Part shown: positions 25,157 through 34,587 of the stretch, piece by piece | How positions within the stretch are numbered: position 1 is the stretch's first letter | How the letters are laid out: the number at the start of each line of letters is the position of its first letter | Assembly (NCBI GenBank): GCA_944325515.1 | Contig: CALVAO010000007.1 | Location: forward strand, 1-64,000 | Direction: 5' to 3' | From: Candidatus Gastranaerophilales bacterium | Lineage (GTDB): Bacteria > Cyanobacteriota > Vampirovibrionia > Gastranaerophilales > Gastranaerophilaceae | Length of the DNA stretch: 64,000 nucleotides | Notes under the pieces: model-generated | Database searches by the model: none | Seen by the model: only the letters and a program-made list of their open reading frames with translations | What the model was told of the DNA's origin: nothing | Translations under genes and position numbers: made by a program

Positions 25157-26389
25157 CTATAAATTAATAATAATATCGAAAATCCCTTCGCTGTATGTCG
25201 GATGTGCAAAACAAATTTTCTTTAATTCATCTACATTCAAATTATTCTGCATTGCTATTAATACCGTATGTATTAGTGAAGAAGCTTCTTTTGAAACAAT
25301 ATGCGCACCCAAAATTCTACCGTCTTTTGTAATTAATTTTATAAAACCTTCTGTAGCATCATCACACCACGCTTTACCTAATGCAGTAACGGGCAGTAAA
25401 ATCTTTTTGCAATCCTCTCCGCAATCCTGTTCTCTTTTTCCTACCCATGCAATTTCCGGATTGCCGTATATAACAGAAGGAATTAAATCTCTGTTGTAAG
25501 TTATGCCAAGTGCAAGCTGTTTGGCTTGATGTATTGCATAATGTGCCAGTTGTATTTCTCCGCAGGAATCCCCTATTACAATACAAGAATCATCACATAC
25601 CGGCAAAACCGGCTCACGCCCTGCAGCAACCAGTACAAAGTCCGGTGTTAATTCGGCACCGCTCTTTAATAAAACTTTCTTATTTTCTATTTTTGCCACA
25701 GAATCTTTTGTGTAATATTTTATCTTCTTTTGTTTGAAAATTCTTTCAATTCTTTTTGAAACATCAATGTCTGCGTTTGGAATAAGATACTCTGCAGTTT
25801 CTACAATTGTAACTTCTGCACCGAAATTTGAAAAAATTCTCGCCCACTCTATCCCTATAGCACCGGAACCTACAATTAAAACAGACTTTGGCAGAGAAGA
25901 TATGTTTAATACATCGTCAGAATTCAAAATAAATTTGCCATCGAATTCTAAACCAATAATTTCTTTTGGCTTAGCACCTGTTGCAACAATAATTCTGTCT
26001 GCAGAATACATATTATTATCTGCAATGATTGTGTTTTTATCTTTTATACAAGCCACGGCATATATTGTTTTTACTCCCGAATTTTTGACAGCAAGCTCCA
26101 GAGATTTTCTGACCCTTTCAACGGTTTTATCTTTTTTCTCAATAACTTTAGAAAAATCAAAGCGCAAATTATCGTAACTTACACCGATTTCGGATGCAGA
26201 AATAATCTCAGAATACAATTCTGAAGAGTGTAAAAAAGATTTTGTCGGAATACACCCTCTGTTTAAGCAGGTTCCTCCAAGTTTATCTTTTTCAAAAAGA
26301 ATAACATTATATCCCTGTTTTGCAAGAAACATGCCTGCCGTATATCCAGCAGGACCACCGCCTATAATCCCGTAATCATAATATTCCAT
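25157..26389 (-). CDS. Dihydrolipoamide dehydrogenase-like flavoprotein disulfide reductase
   Basis: 410 aa, somewhat shorter than usual Lpd (~460). FAD motif GIIGGGPAGYTAGMFLA, redox-active disulfide GGTCLNRGCIPTKS, NAD motif VLIVGSGAIGIEWARI, and C-terminal FAHPTYSE holding the His-Glu pair typical of class I enzymes. The missing length lies in the central and interface regions. It may serve the glycine cleavage system or a 2-oxoacid complex; none is adjacent. No ribosome site precedes the ATG; a TGTTAAAAT extended -10 lies six nt upstream. Confidence 0.85.
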   Translation of the reverse strand: MEYYDYGIIGGGPAGYTAGMFLAKQGYNVILFEKDKLGGTCLNRGCIPTKSFLHSSELYSEIISASEIGVSYDNLRFDFSKVIEKKDKTVERVRKSLELAVKNSGVKTIYAVACIKDKNTIIADNNMYSADRIIVATGAKPKEIIGLEFDGKFILNSDDVLNISSLPKSVLIVGSGAIGIEWARIFSNFGAEVTIVETAEYLIPNADIDVSKRIERIFKQKKIKYYTKDSVAKIENKKVLLKSGAELTPDFVLVAAGREPVLPVCDDSCIVIGDSCGEIQLAHYAIHQAKQLALGITYNRDLIPSVIYGNPEIAWVGKREQDCGEDCKKILLPVTALGKAWCDDATEGFIKLITKDGRILGAHIVSKEASSLIHTVLIAMQNNLNVDELKKICFAHPTYSEGIFDIIINL

Positions 26390-26395
26390 ATCTTC

Positions 26396-26404
26396 ATTTT
26401 AACA
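26396..26404 (-). promoter_or_regulatory. Extended -10 of the Lpd-like gene, predicted leaderless
   Basis: TGTTAAAAT on the minus strand ends six nt before the ATG at 26389; no clear -35 and no Shine-Dalgarno. Confidence 0.45.
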
Positions 26405-26411
26405 CAAATAA

Positions 26412-26972
26412 TTATACTCTCATGCTTGATGAAGGCTGAGGTCTATTGTTTATATATTTTTTCTGAACATCAGAAGCAAGTGTATTTCTGATTATAGGAG
26501 TAACTATATTGGATGATAACACACTTGCTCCTACTGTTCCCACAGTTGTTGCAATATTTTTATATGTATAATAAGAATCTTTTGGAAACTGGAGTTCATT
26601 TTTTAGAACCTTATCGAGATCCAGAGATAATTTTCCTGTTTGATTGCCGTAAATAGGGTTTTTATTAAGAAAATCCCGTACTTTTTGAGGAGCAATTTTT
26701 CCTGTTGATGCCATTTTTGAAACAATTTTTTTTGCACTCTGGGTAATTACGAAAAATGAACCTATATTAACAACAGCATCTAAAAATTCTTGAGGTACAA
26801 GGAAACTTTTTTGTTCTTTTGAAATTTTTGGATTTACTATCACTGCGAAGATTTGTGCAAGAGAAGATAAACCCCATCCCACGGTACCTGTTACAACAAG
26901 CATCTTAGCAGTATTAGTTTTAAAATTTTTATAAACCCATTCTAGGCATTTTTGCAAAGGAGAATTATCCAC
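26412..26972 (-). CDS. Membrane-associated protein of unknown function (pair member B)
   Basis: 186 aa, not recognised. Three to four hydrophobic segments (TAKMLVVTGTVGWGLSSLA, VVNIGSFFVITQSA, and ATTVGTVGASVLSSNIVTPI near the C-terminus), with basic loops and a Ser/Pro tail. It overlaps the upstream gene by 8 nt. The partner has a similar layout (repeated short hydrophobic helices, 'TLA/TVG' glycines), so the two may interact. No export signal. Confidence 0.6.
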   Translation of the reverse strand: MDNSPLQKCLEWVYKNFKTNTAKMLVVTGTVGWGLSSLAQIFAVIVNPKISKEQKSFLVPQEFLDAVVNIGSFFVITQSAKKIVSKMASTGKIAPQKVRDFLNKNPIYGNQTGKLSLDLDKVLKNELQFPKDSYYTYKNIATTVGTVGASVLSSNIVTPIIRNTLASDVQKKYINNRPQPSSSMRV

Positions 26973-27537
26973 GTTTAACCTCCTTTTCCTGCTTGTTTAA
27001 CTTATTTGTAAGAAAAATTGTAAGCGGAGCATCCAGTACAAAGTTTGTTACACAATTTGCAATAAGCACAAGTCCCATAGACAATGCACTTCTGTAATGT
27101 TTAAGAAATTCTTCGTTGCTGCTGATTTCGCTTAAAGATTTTTTGGGAATTAAAAATTTACTATATTTTGATTTCCCTTTAAGATTAGTCATATTTACAA
27201 TTAGTTTATATAGCGGACCGCGGACTACAAATACACCGACTCCGGCACCTGCTATTATTTTTGCAATAGTTCTGTTTCTTGAAACAGTTCGGGTTTCTTC
27301 ATCTACTTTCGGATTATAGCTGTCAATAAGCGGCTGTGTAACAAGCGCTGTAGCTCCAAGAATAGCCCTATTCTCTGCCGGACGTGAAATTATATCATCT
27401 ATCTTTTTCCACTTATCTAATTTCTTCGCCGATTCTTTTACAGTTTTAGACGGCAAAGCATCCAGCACCTTTTGCATAATTCGGTCGCTGAACTTTCCAT
27501 GCATTGATATATTATTTGAATTCGGCTGTATATTCAT
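26965..27537 (-). CDS. Membrane-associated protein of unknown function (pair member A)
   Basis: 190 aa from ATG 27537, placed after GGGAAGAAG; a longer in-frame start at 27567 has no support. Starts MNIQPNSNNISMHGKF, then an amphipathic basic region, a first hydrophobic stretch (IIAGAGVGVFVVRGPLYKLIV) and a second (ALSMGLVLIANCVTNFVLD). It ends overlapping the next gene by 8 nt. No known family recognised. Confidence 0.6.
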   Translation of the reverse strand: MNIQPNSNNISMHGKFSDRIMQKVLDALPSKTVKESAKKLDKWKKIDDIISRPAENRAILGATALVTQPLIDSYNPKVDEETRTVSRNRTIAKIIAGAGVGVFVVRGPLYKLIVNMTNLKGKSKYSKFLIPKKSLSEISSNEEFLKHYRSALSMGLVLIANCVTNFVLDAPLTIFLTNKLNKQEKEVKRG

Positions 27538-27632
27538 AACACTTCTTCCCAAAAGTATAAAACACATGAAGACTCAAAATTGACTTTTATATACAAATTG
27601 TTACAAAAATTTTACATAAAAGTGTATTTTTG

Positions 27633-29384
27633 TTATTTAGCCCATATAAGTTTTCTTTTGGTTTTAAAATTGTTTCTATCATTCAGAAGCACTTTCTGAA
27701 AATATTCATAATTGTGATTTTCTTCTGCTGTTGAGTTAAATCTAGCAAAAACATCATAACGCATTTTCATATCCGGAACCTGCTCCGGTTTTATCAATTT
27801 ATAATTAATATCAATCAAATCATTTTCTTTTGCAAAAGCTTTAAAATCTTTAATATTTTTTGTAAAATCATCCTCTACAACCCCGAGTGTATTATTATCA
27901 AGCCAGTACAGCGACACTTTATGATATCCGGCATCAATATATATCTTATTAAACATCTCTATATAGCGGCGGATTTTTTTTCTGTCTGATATTTGAGCAA
28001 GAACAGCCGCGCCGGCAGTGTCTGAAATTTCGCCGTATTCATTATCCATAACTTTTTCTTTGTAAGCCTTTAATTCTCTTTCATTTTTTAGTTTAAACAT
28101 TCCGCTTAATTCTTTTTCTTGATAATTTTTTAAGATTGAAATAGTTTTTTTATCAATCTGTCCAATCTGTTCCATTGCTTTAACAGTATATTCAAGCGTT
28201 TTATACATATTCTCAAGTTTTCCGCTGCTTTGCAAGTTGAAAAACAGTTTAGGCGTTTCCATTATTGCATAAAGATTGCCGCAGATATTAGTATATTCGT
28301 TTAACAGCTGAATATTTTTATTACTCAGATTTTCAGATACAAAATCTGAAATTTCTTGATAAGTTCCGGATGGTAAAACAGGATAAACCATATCTGCTGT
28401 TTGTATTAATCTTTTAAATAATTTTACTGGTCTGTCTTCCATTACAAGAATATTGTTGATATCCTGCAAATGCCTTTTAAAAGAGAGCATTCTATAAAAC
28501 AGATAGTCTTCATCATTTTTAAAATAGGGAGCATTTTGCAAAAATTTTGCCGAAGAATTATGAACAAAAATAGTAGATGCAAATATTCTTCTGGAAAGCT
28601 GCAGCCTGTTGCCTAAAAAAGATTCCGGCACAATTTCTACCAGATGACTTTTCCCTTTATAATTAATTGTCGTATAGTATTCCGGAATAATTGAGATTTC
28701 CCTTATATAGCGAGGCATAAAAGGATTATAATTTACTAAATCACTATACAGTACTATTGGTTTTCTATTTTCCATTAAAATCTCATTGGATTTCATTATA
28801 TAAGGTACATCAACAAGTACACTGTCAGAACTGTCTTCCAGATGCTTTTGTGTATATTTGACATAATTATTTCCTAAAAGGGCTGTATCCAGAGAATCAG
28901 AGATATTTTTAACGCTTGTATTATACTGTTTTGAAAAAATATTCATTTGACCTAAGGGAGTTGTTGTTGTGAAAGTATGATTATTGCCGGACATATTAAT
29001 ATAAAAATTAAAAGATGTTTCAAAAGAATTCATTTTATTAACAATTGAACCTGCAATTTTATCACCGTTTTTCCCGTCATAATTGTATTCTCCCAGATAA
29101 ACTCCTACAGCAAAATCCAGATCATTAGGTATAGGATTTTTCTTTATAAAACCAGAACCGTATGCATTGTAATAAAGATATTTGAAGTCCATACCGTTTT
29201 TGTGTGAAGAAAATTTTGCATATTCAAATGCTTTATCCAGCATTTTTATTGTTTTAGAAATATAAGGCAGAGATTTTGTATTGGTGTACGGATTCATATA
29301 AACATACAGCAGCATATGCTTATTTATAATAAAAAAAGCGGCTAATATAACCAGCACAAAAAGTACAAGACAAAACTTCTTCAT
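27633..29384 (-). CDS. Large membrane-anchored protein, unknown
   Basis: 583 aa with ribosome site GGGGAGAG. One N-terminal hydrophobic helix (FCLVLFVLVILAAFFIIN) is either a signal anchor or a signal peptide; the remaining ~560 residues are polar and probably periplasmic. No known domain was recognised. There are many Tyr/Asn, no Cys after residue ~5 except NICGNLYA, and a mix of helices and strands. A stand-alone gene, not clearly in an operon. Confidence 0.65.
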   Translation of the reverse strand: MKKFCLVLFVLVILAAFFIINKHMLLYVYMNPYTNTKSLPYISKTIKMLDKAFEYAKFSSHKNGMDFKYLYYNAYGSGFIKKNPIPNDLDFAVGVYLGEYNYDGKNGDKIAGSIVNKMNSFETSFNFYINMSGNNHTFTTTTPLGQMNIFSKQYNTSVKNISDSLDTALLGNNYVKYTQKHLEDSSDSVLVDVPYIMKSNEILMENRKPIVLYSDLVNYNPFMPRYIREISIIPEYYTTINYKGKSHLVEIVPESFLGNRLQLSRRIFASTIFVHNSSAKFLQNAPYFKNDEDYLFYRMLSFKRHLQDINNILVMEDRPVKLFKRLIQTADMVYPVLPSGTYQEISDFVSENLSNKNIQLLNEYTNICGNLYAIMETPKLFFNLQSSGKLENMYKTLEYTVKAMEQIGQIDKKTISILKNYQEKELSGMFKLKNERELKAYKEKVMDNEYGEISDTAGAAVLAQISDRKKIRRYIEMFNKIYIDAGYHKVSLYWLDNNTLGVVEDDFTKNIKDFKAFAKENDLIDINYKLIKPEQVPDMKMRYDVFARFNSTAEENHNYEYFQKVLLNDRNNFKTKRKLIWAK

Positions 29385-29442
29385 TCTTCTCTCCCCTATT
29401 ATTAACTATTGTAAACTTTAATTAATTTTAGTCAATTAGGTG

Positions 29443-29471
29443 TTCACAAACAGGGCTTAAATGTGTATGAT
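29443..29471 (+). promoter_or_regulatory. Promoter of the PlsC-like gene, predicted leaderless
   Basis: TTCACA (29443-29448), 17-nt spacer, TATGAT (29466-29471), six nt, then ATG 29478. Confidence 0.6.
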
Positions 29472-29477
29472 ATTTAT

Positions 29478-30296
29478 ATGATAAATTTAGAGGATTTATA
29501 TTCGGAAGTTCCACCGACAAAACTCCGTAATATTGATGAGAAGTTTCGTCCGGCGCAAACTTCACCTTTCTGGTTATGGGTGGCAGATAGATTTTTTTAT
29601 GGAATGCTGGAAAACAGATTTTATGCTTTCCGTTATAAAGGTGCAGAAAACTTTTATAATAAAGATCCACAAACTCCGGTTATTTTATTTGCACCGCACA
29701 GTAACTGGTGGGACGGAATTGTCGGATATAATATCTGTAACAGAATATTTAAAAAAGAAATCCGTCTTATGGTAGAAGAACTTAATCGTTTTCCACTTTT
29801 AAGAAGGGGCGGAGCTTTTAATGTGAATAAAAAATCCGCGCAAGCCTCTATGCAGGCTCTTAAATATTCTGTTGAAATTCTCGGCGACCCAAATAATATA
29901 TTATATCTTTTCCCTCAAGGAATAATTAAACCGCCTAATCACAGACCTATTGAATTCCAAACTGGACTTACATATGTTGCAGAAAAAGCTGCCAAAAAGT
30001 ACGGTAAAGTTGCACTTATGCCGATTGCTGTAAATTACATGTTTTTACGGGATAACAGACCGGAAGTTCTGGTTGAAATGGGTAAACTTATTGAACTTGA
30101 TAATGATAAACCGGACAGAAAAGAATATACCGAATATCTAGCAAAAACTCTTCAAGATTTATGTGATAAACAGTTTTATGACATAAGTATGGGTAATTTT
30201 AAAGGTTATGAAACACTGTTTCAGAGAAAGTTGAAATGGTACAGAAGAATCGAACAGAGATTAAAGAAAATTGAAGTTAAAGGCTCCGGTGTCTAA
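29478..30296 (+). CDS. PlsC-like acyltransferase
   Basis: 272 aa from ATG 29478; the in-frame GTG at 29463 lies upstream of the -10 box. The HX4D catalytic motif is PHSNWWDG (about residue 75), followed by the FPLLRRGGAFNV acyl-acceptor block and FPQGIIKPP, the family's FPEGTR-like substrate-binding element with Gln-Gly-Ile. Acts at the inner membrane, presumably acylating lysophosphatidate or a related lipid. The changed third block suggests a divergent subfamily. Overlaps the converging next gene by 4 nt. Confidence 0.8.
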   Translation: MINLEDLYSEVPPTKLRNIDEKFRPAQTSPFWLWVADRFFYGMLENRFYAFRYKGAENFYNKDPQTPVILFAPHSNWWDGIVGYNICNRIFKKEIRLMVEELNRFPLLRRGGAFNVNKKSAQASMQALKYSVEILGDPNNILYLFPQGIIKPPNHRPIEFQTGLTYVAEKAAKKYGKVALMPIAVNYMFLRDNRPEVLVEMGKLIELDNDKPDRKEYTEYLAKTLQDLCDKQFYDISMGNFKGYETLFQRKLKWYRRIEQRLKKIEVKGSGV

Positions 30297-30997
30297 ATTT
30301 TATAATCTATACCATGCTGTTTAAAGAGCTTATTAAACATATCTTTTTTTTCTAAAACAGTTTCTTTTGTTAATATCATATCAAACCCTTCCTTAAACGG
30401 ATGCGCATTAAGCTCATCTTTTGAAAGTAATTGTACTCTTTGCATATACTCATCCGTGAGCTTAGATGTAATTTTGCATAATTCGCGCAATCGTACACTA
30501 ACCCTGCATCTTTCAACTTCTTTTATTATAGCCTTTGCTTTTTGTGCTAAATCAACAAATCTGGCATCACCTGCAATTGTCTCCAGCGTTTTATCCCGAT
30601 GTGAAAAACGTGTTATATCAGATTTAAATCCGTATTTTGCATGGAAGTAAATTGCAGTTTCTCTTGAGTATAACTGTATATAGTTGATTTTATTTTCAAA
30701 CATCTCCATTATACTAACAAGTCGCAATAATTCACCAATCCGGAACTTTTTTCTGTAATTTTTTGCTGTTTCTATATTGAAATCGAACATTTTTTTATCC
30801 TGCGGATATATTGCAAAAAAATCTTTTCCAAGACGTTCTCCATTTTCCGCAAAAATATTTGTTGCAAAATTCGCATCTCTTAAATGAGATACCTCTGCAC
30901 GCAATACTCCTAAATCTTTTTTAGGCAGCATAAAGGAACAGAGTTTTGCATCTAAAAATGTTTTCCATACAGGTTTTGTTAAAGGCTTAATATCCAT
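30293..30997 (-). CDS. Conserved-looking protein with a possible GNAT-like half
   Basis: 234 aa. The segment YRKKFRIGELLRLVSIMEMFENKINYIQLYSRETAIYFHAKYGFK resembles the acyl-CoA loop and YGF ending of GNAT acetyltransferases (quoted here by key parts: RIGELL, ETAIYFHAKYGF). The C-terminal half is helical and charged. Ribosome site AGGAT lies 11 nt upstream. It ends 4 nt inside the plsC-like gene and begins 31 nt after the TPR-glycosyltransferase stop, so it is probably in that operon. Assignment is tentative. Confidence 0.55.
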   Translation of the reverse strand: MDIKPLTKPVWKTFLDAKLCSFMLPKKDLGVLRAEVSHLRDANFATNIFAENGERLGKDFFAIYPQDKKMFDFNIETAKNYRKKFRIGELLRLVSIMEMFENKINYIQLYSRETAIYFHAKYGFKSDITRFSHRDKTLETIAGDARFVDLAQKAKAIIKEVERCRVSVRLRELCKITSKLTDEYMQRVQLLSKDELNAHPFKEGFDMILTKETVLEKKDMFNKLFKQHGIDYKI

Positions 30998-31028
30998 ATT
31001 GTATTAAATCCTGTAAATATAAATTTTG

Positions 31029-32609
31029 CTACTTTAGTTTTTCTATAATATTATTTATTGGCTCTTCCCAGGAAATATGGTCTGTTTGTTTAAAAATTTC
31101 AATACTTTTGTACCACGGAGTCGTTTCTGTATCACTAAACCAGCGCCAATCAGCAGCATAAGGAAGCAAAAGATATGTTTTTACCCCTAAAGCTCCTGCA
31201 AGATGGGCAACAGAAGTATCGACCGTTACAACAACATCCATAGCCATTAATGAACGGGCAGTATCTGAAAAATCCTTAAAATCTTTCGCTAAATTTATCA
31301 TCTGCGTATATTTTTCATTTCCATGCAGAGTATCATCTACTTGAAAAGAATAAACTTGAATATTTTCCAGATTCAATAACGGCTCAAAGCATTTTATATT
31401 TATAGTTCGATTAATCATCGTTCTTATTCCGGCGCAACCAGCTTCCCAGCATAAACCGACTTTGAGTTTTGGACAAACTATTTCTGCAGTTTCACTTTTT
31501 AAATATCCTTCTGAATATGGAATATGATAAAAATCCATATCTAAAATATAAGCTAAATCTGTAATTCTTAAAGCTTGAGCTTTTGGATTAACGTCTTTGA
31601 AATCCACAAACTCTACTTCCGGATAATTATTCTTAAACAAAGTCTTTAATGGTGCCGGAGCTGCAACTTGAACTTTTCTGTCACCCAAAAACGGTAAATA
31701 TCTTACAAATTGGATATGATCACCGAGCCCCTGCTCGCATATTACAGCAATTTTATTTTCCAAACTATCTCCGGGTTTCCAGACTTTTTCATACTTCTTC
31801 ATAAAAGAAGGTAATTCACGCTTATAGAATAATTCATATCCTTCCTTAAATTTTTTTTGTGCCAGATAACACATTCCCAGCGAAGTCATTGTTTCTATGT
31901 CGTTCGGGAAATTAGATAACATTCTTTTGTAATAAAATTCTGCATCCTTATATTCTCCCAATTTGAAACAACTTACTGCTATATTATAATCTGCCTCTTT
32001 ATTCCCCAGCTCTGCAGCCGCTTTATAACATTCTCTTGCTTGAACATCATCACAAAAAATCAATTCTTTTAAATACCCTAAATGAAACCAAAGTGCAGCC
32101 GATTCCGGATTTTCTTTTAAAGCTTCTATGCAGAACTCCTGTGCTTCCATCATTTTTCCGCTCTGAGTTAAAGACTTAACTCTGTTTGTAATTGCACGCA
32201 CATCTTTTGGATAAAGCTCATACATTTTTTCTGAATATTTAATCGCTTGTTCATATCTATGAATTTCAAACAGACTTATTATCAATTTATTATAAATATC
32301 AGCATTCTCGCCATATTCAAGAGCTTCCTCCAAATAATTCGCGGCTTTTACATAATCCCCTCTTTCATATTCCGCAAAACCAAGAGCAGAAACGGTTCCC
32401 AGAGTCTTTTTTATATCATATGATTTTTGTAAAAGCTCCGCGGCTCGCTCAAAATCCCCTATATTAACGTAAAATAAACCAAATACAGACAATAAACTAC
32501 TATCATCCGGATTTGCTTTCAATAAATCCTTATAGATATTTTCTGCTTCCTCAGTTTTCCCATGTTGAGTAAGCACAATAGCTTTTTTTAGACTTTTTAA
32601 ATCAATCAT
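31029..32609 (-). CDS. TPR protein with C-terminal GT9/OGT-like glycosyltransferase domain
   Basis: 526 aa. Residues 1 to ~280 are seven or eight tetratricopeptide repeats (e.g. GLFYVNIGDFERAAELLQKS). Residues ~290-526 form a GT-B-type domain with CEQGLGDHIQFVRYLP and VVTVDTSVAHLAGALG, the motifs of heptosyltransferase/OGT-like TPR enzymes. It could glycosylate proteins (for example pilins or flagellin) or glycans. The start overlaps the yggT stop as ATGA, so the two are co-translated. Confidence 0.82.
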   Translation of the reverse strand: MIDLKSLKKAIVLTQHGKTEEAENIYKDLLKANPDDSSLLSVFGLFYVNIGDFERAAELLQKSYDIKKTLGTVSALGFAEYERGDYVKAANYLEEALEYGENADIYNKLIISLFEIHRYEQAIKYSEKMYELYPKDVRAITNRVKSLTQSGKMMEAQEFCIEALKENPESAALWFHLGYLKELIFCDDVQARECYKAAAELGNKEADYNIAVSCFKLGEYKDAEFYYKRMLSNFPNDIETMTSLGMCYLAQKKFKEGYELFYKRELPSFMKKYEKVWKPGDSLENKIAVICEQGLGDHIQFVRYLPFLGDRKVQVAAPAPLKTLFKNNYPEVEFVDFKDVNPKAQALRITDLAYILDMDFYHIPYSEGYLKSETAEIVCPKLKVGLCWEAGCAGIRTMINRTINIKCFEPLLNLENIQVYSFQVDDTLHGNEKYTQMINLAKDFKDFSDTARSLMAMDVVVTVDTSVAHLAGALGVKTYLLLPYAADWRWFSDTETTPWYKSIEIFKQTDHISWEEPINNIIEKLK

Positions 32610-32869
32610 AATCCTAAACTATTAAGCCAGCCGACGATTATACCCTGTAAAATCTGCAGTAGAATAATCGCTAAAATGGGAGAAATATCAAGCATGCCTA
32701 TGGGCGGAATTACTCCCCTAAAAATATTTAAGAAAGGATCTGTAACAGAACGTATTCCAGCAAACGGCTGGCTCATCCAATCAATTGAAGGAATCCATGT
32801 CAAAAATATTCTTAGTATTATAAGCAAATAGTAGAAGTAGAATAGCGTACTTACTGCTCTTGATAACAT
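32606..32869 (-). CDS. YggT-family membrane protein
   Basis: 87 aa, two membrane helices. Family motifs ILRIFLTWIP and TDPFLNIFRGVIPP are intact. YggT proteins (YlmG in plastids and cyanobacteria) are linked to cell division and nucleoid or thylakoid organisation; the exact function is unsettled. Ribosome site AGGAGAG; stop overlaps the next start by 4 nt. Confidence 0.85.
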   Translation of the reverse strand: MLSRAVSTLFYFYYLLIILRIFLTWIPSIDWMSQPFAGIRSVTDPFLNIFRGVIPPIGMLDISPILAIILLQILQGIIVGWLNSLGL

Positions 32870-32929
32870 TTTCTCTCCTTTTTATATTTTTTAACCGTCA
32901 GCAGCCAATCGTCCTTTTATTTCTTCCTT

Positions 32930-33727
32930 TTACCCCTGTGAACATTTTCTGGTATTAGCACATTCACAGTTATTATTTTCTGCCGGCATTTTTTCTATCA
33001 TACTGAATAAAAGTTTTTTCAAATTATCCAGATTATTGTTAAATACCTGTATAACTTCATGATGGGAAACCGGCGGTACATCGCCTACAAGTCCTGCATC
33101 ATAGTCAGTTATTAATGATATATTTAGAGGGCACATATCCATTTCTTTTACCAGATAAGCTTCCGGAAAAGCCGTCATGTTAATTACTTCCCAGCCTTGA
33201 GATGTAAAGAATTTTGATTCTGCTTTTGTTGAAAATCTCGGACCGTTAATTACAACAACAGTGCCAGTTTCATGTACTTTTATACCTAAATCTTTTGCTG
33301 TATCAATTGCAAGTTTTCTTAATTCCGGACAATAAGGATCTGCAGCAGACGGGTGAGTAACGATAGGACCTTCAAAGAATGTGGTTTTTCTACCGTCTGT
33401 CCAATCTACAAACTGATCGCAGATAACAAAATTTCCGGGTTCGACATGTTTTTGCAAACTGCCTGCTGCACAGGGAGAAATAACGCGCTTGCATCCTATT
33501 TCTTTCATAGCCCAAACATTTGCTCTGTAATTAATTAAATGAGGCAAAATTGTATGACTTCTTCCGTGCCTTGGCATAAAAGCAACATTATGGTTTCCTA
33601 TCTTACCGATAAATAGGCTGTCAGAAGGCATTCCGTAAGGAGTTTCTATTTTTACTTCTTTTATATCTTCCAAAAATTTATAAAAGCCTGAACCGCCAAA
33701 AACTCCTATATCTGCAATTTTTTCCAT
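32930..33727 (-). CDS. mtnP: S-methyl-5'-thioadenosine phosphorylase
   Basis: 265 aa. ADIGVFGGSGFY (phosphate-binding start), FMPRHGRSHTILPHLINYRAN, VVINGPRFSTKAES and NMTAFPEAYL, where Thr-Ala in NMTAFPE is typical of MTA phosphorylases. It splits methylthioadenosine with phosphate into adenine and methylthioribose-1-phosphate, recycling the by-product of polyamine or S-adenosylmethionine use. The C-terminus is Cys-rich (NNCECANTRKC). Weak ribosome site AAGGAT. No other methionine-salvage genes are adjacent. Confidence 0.9.
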   Translation of the reverse strand: MEKIADIGVFGGSGFYKFLEDIKEVKIETPYGMPSDSLFIGKIGNHNVAFMPRHGRSHTILPHLINYRANVWAMKEIGCKRVISPCAAGSLQKHVEPGNFVICDQFVDWTDGRKTTFFEGPIVTHPSAADPYCPELRKLAIDTAKDLGIKVHETGTVVVINGPRFSTKAESKFFTSQGWEVINMTAFPEAYLVKEMDMCPLNISLITDYDAGLVGDVPPVSHHEVIQVFNNNLDNLKKLLFSMIEKMPAENNNCECANTRKCSQG

Positions 33728-33854
33728 TTAATTAAATCCTTTCATTTAAAAATTTATAACACATAAAAAATTTTACCATAAAAATAGTGCATAATTAAGA
33801 ACTGTAACAAAAAGTCAAATTTTATTAGTCCGGCACGTATATTTGCAGCAATAA

Positions 33855-34430
33855 TTATCCCAGAATATCAATATTATTTTTAATTATGTTTTCCTCCGGC
33901 TCGCCCTTGAAAAATCCCATAACAATATCTGCGAGCTTTAATCGGGAGCTGTAGTACGAACGTCCCAGTGTGTCAATATTATTAATATCTATGTCATTCG
34001 GCAGTATGAGTTCAACAGCTCGTTTGGATGCTGTATTTTCATCCAGAAGCGAAGGGTGTTGCCCAAGAATATCTGTTTCAAATCTGTTTTTCGGTTTATA
34101 ATATCCAAACTTCCAATCAATAACTTTTTTTACTTCTCTTGTTTTTATCATCATTAATTCTTTCTTAGGAATATTCTTTAAAGGAATTCTGAGAGCTGTC
34201 ATCTCTTTACCTCTTGAAATGTAATCCAGTATTAAGCGCGCAAAGTTCATATGTTTATCTTTAGCCCATTGTGTAGCAAAGTTTTCCAATTCAAAAGTAA
34301 ATACACCTTTGACTCTGCCATAGGTTAAAGTATCCGGCATTGCCTTAAGAAGCTTATCTTCTTTTATTTTTGCCAGCCTTTCCGTTGTTGTAATGTGATA
34401 AAGATTTGCCGGTAAATTAAAATTTTTCAT
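33855..34430 (-). CDS. Unknown protein with ADP-ribosyltransferase-like N-terminus
   Basis: 191 aa, ribosome site GAAAGG. The start NLYHITTTERLAKIKEDKLL resembles the first strand and helix of ART-fold proteins (YHxT...I...L, as in Tpt1/DarT/DUF-type ARTs), and GVFTFELENFATQWA could be the following 'Y/F-strand' block. The C-terminal half (FGYYKPKNRFETDILGQHP) is not recognised. It could be an RNA- or nucleotide-directed transferase. The call rests on pattern only. Confidence 0.5.
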   Translation of the reverse strand: MKNFNLPANLYHITTTERLAKIKEDKLLKAMPDTLTYGRVKGVFTFELENFATQWAKDKHMNFARLILDYISRGKEMTALRIPLKNIPKKELMMIKTREVKKVIDWKFGYYKPKNRFETDILGQHPSLLDENTASKRAVELILPNDIDINNIDTLGRSYYSSRLKLADIVMGFFKGEPEENIIKNNIDILG

Positions 34431-34587
34431 ATTAAACCTTTCTTATTTTATATAATAAACCCTGTAAAAATTTTATTTGTCACAAGTAAAATTAACAAAT
34501 ATTACAAAATATATCTAAATTTTATTCGCATGAAATGTGTTTGTATTATAATATTTGTGTGATTTTTATAAAAGAAAGGAAGAGATC

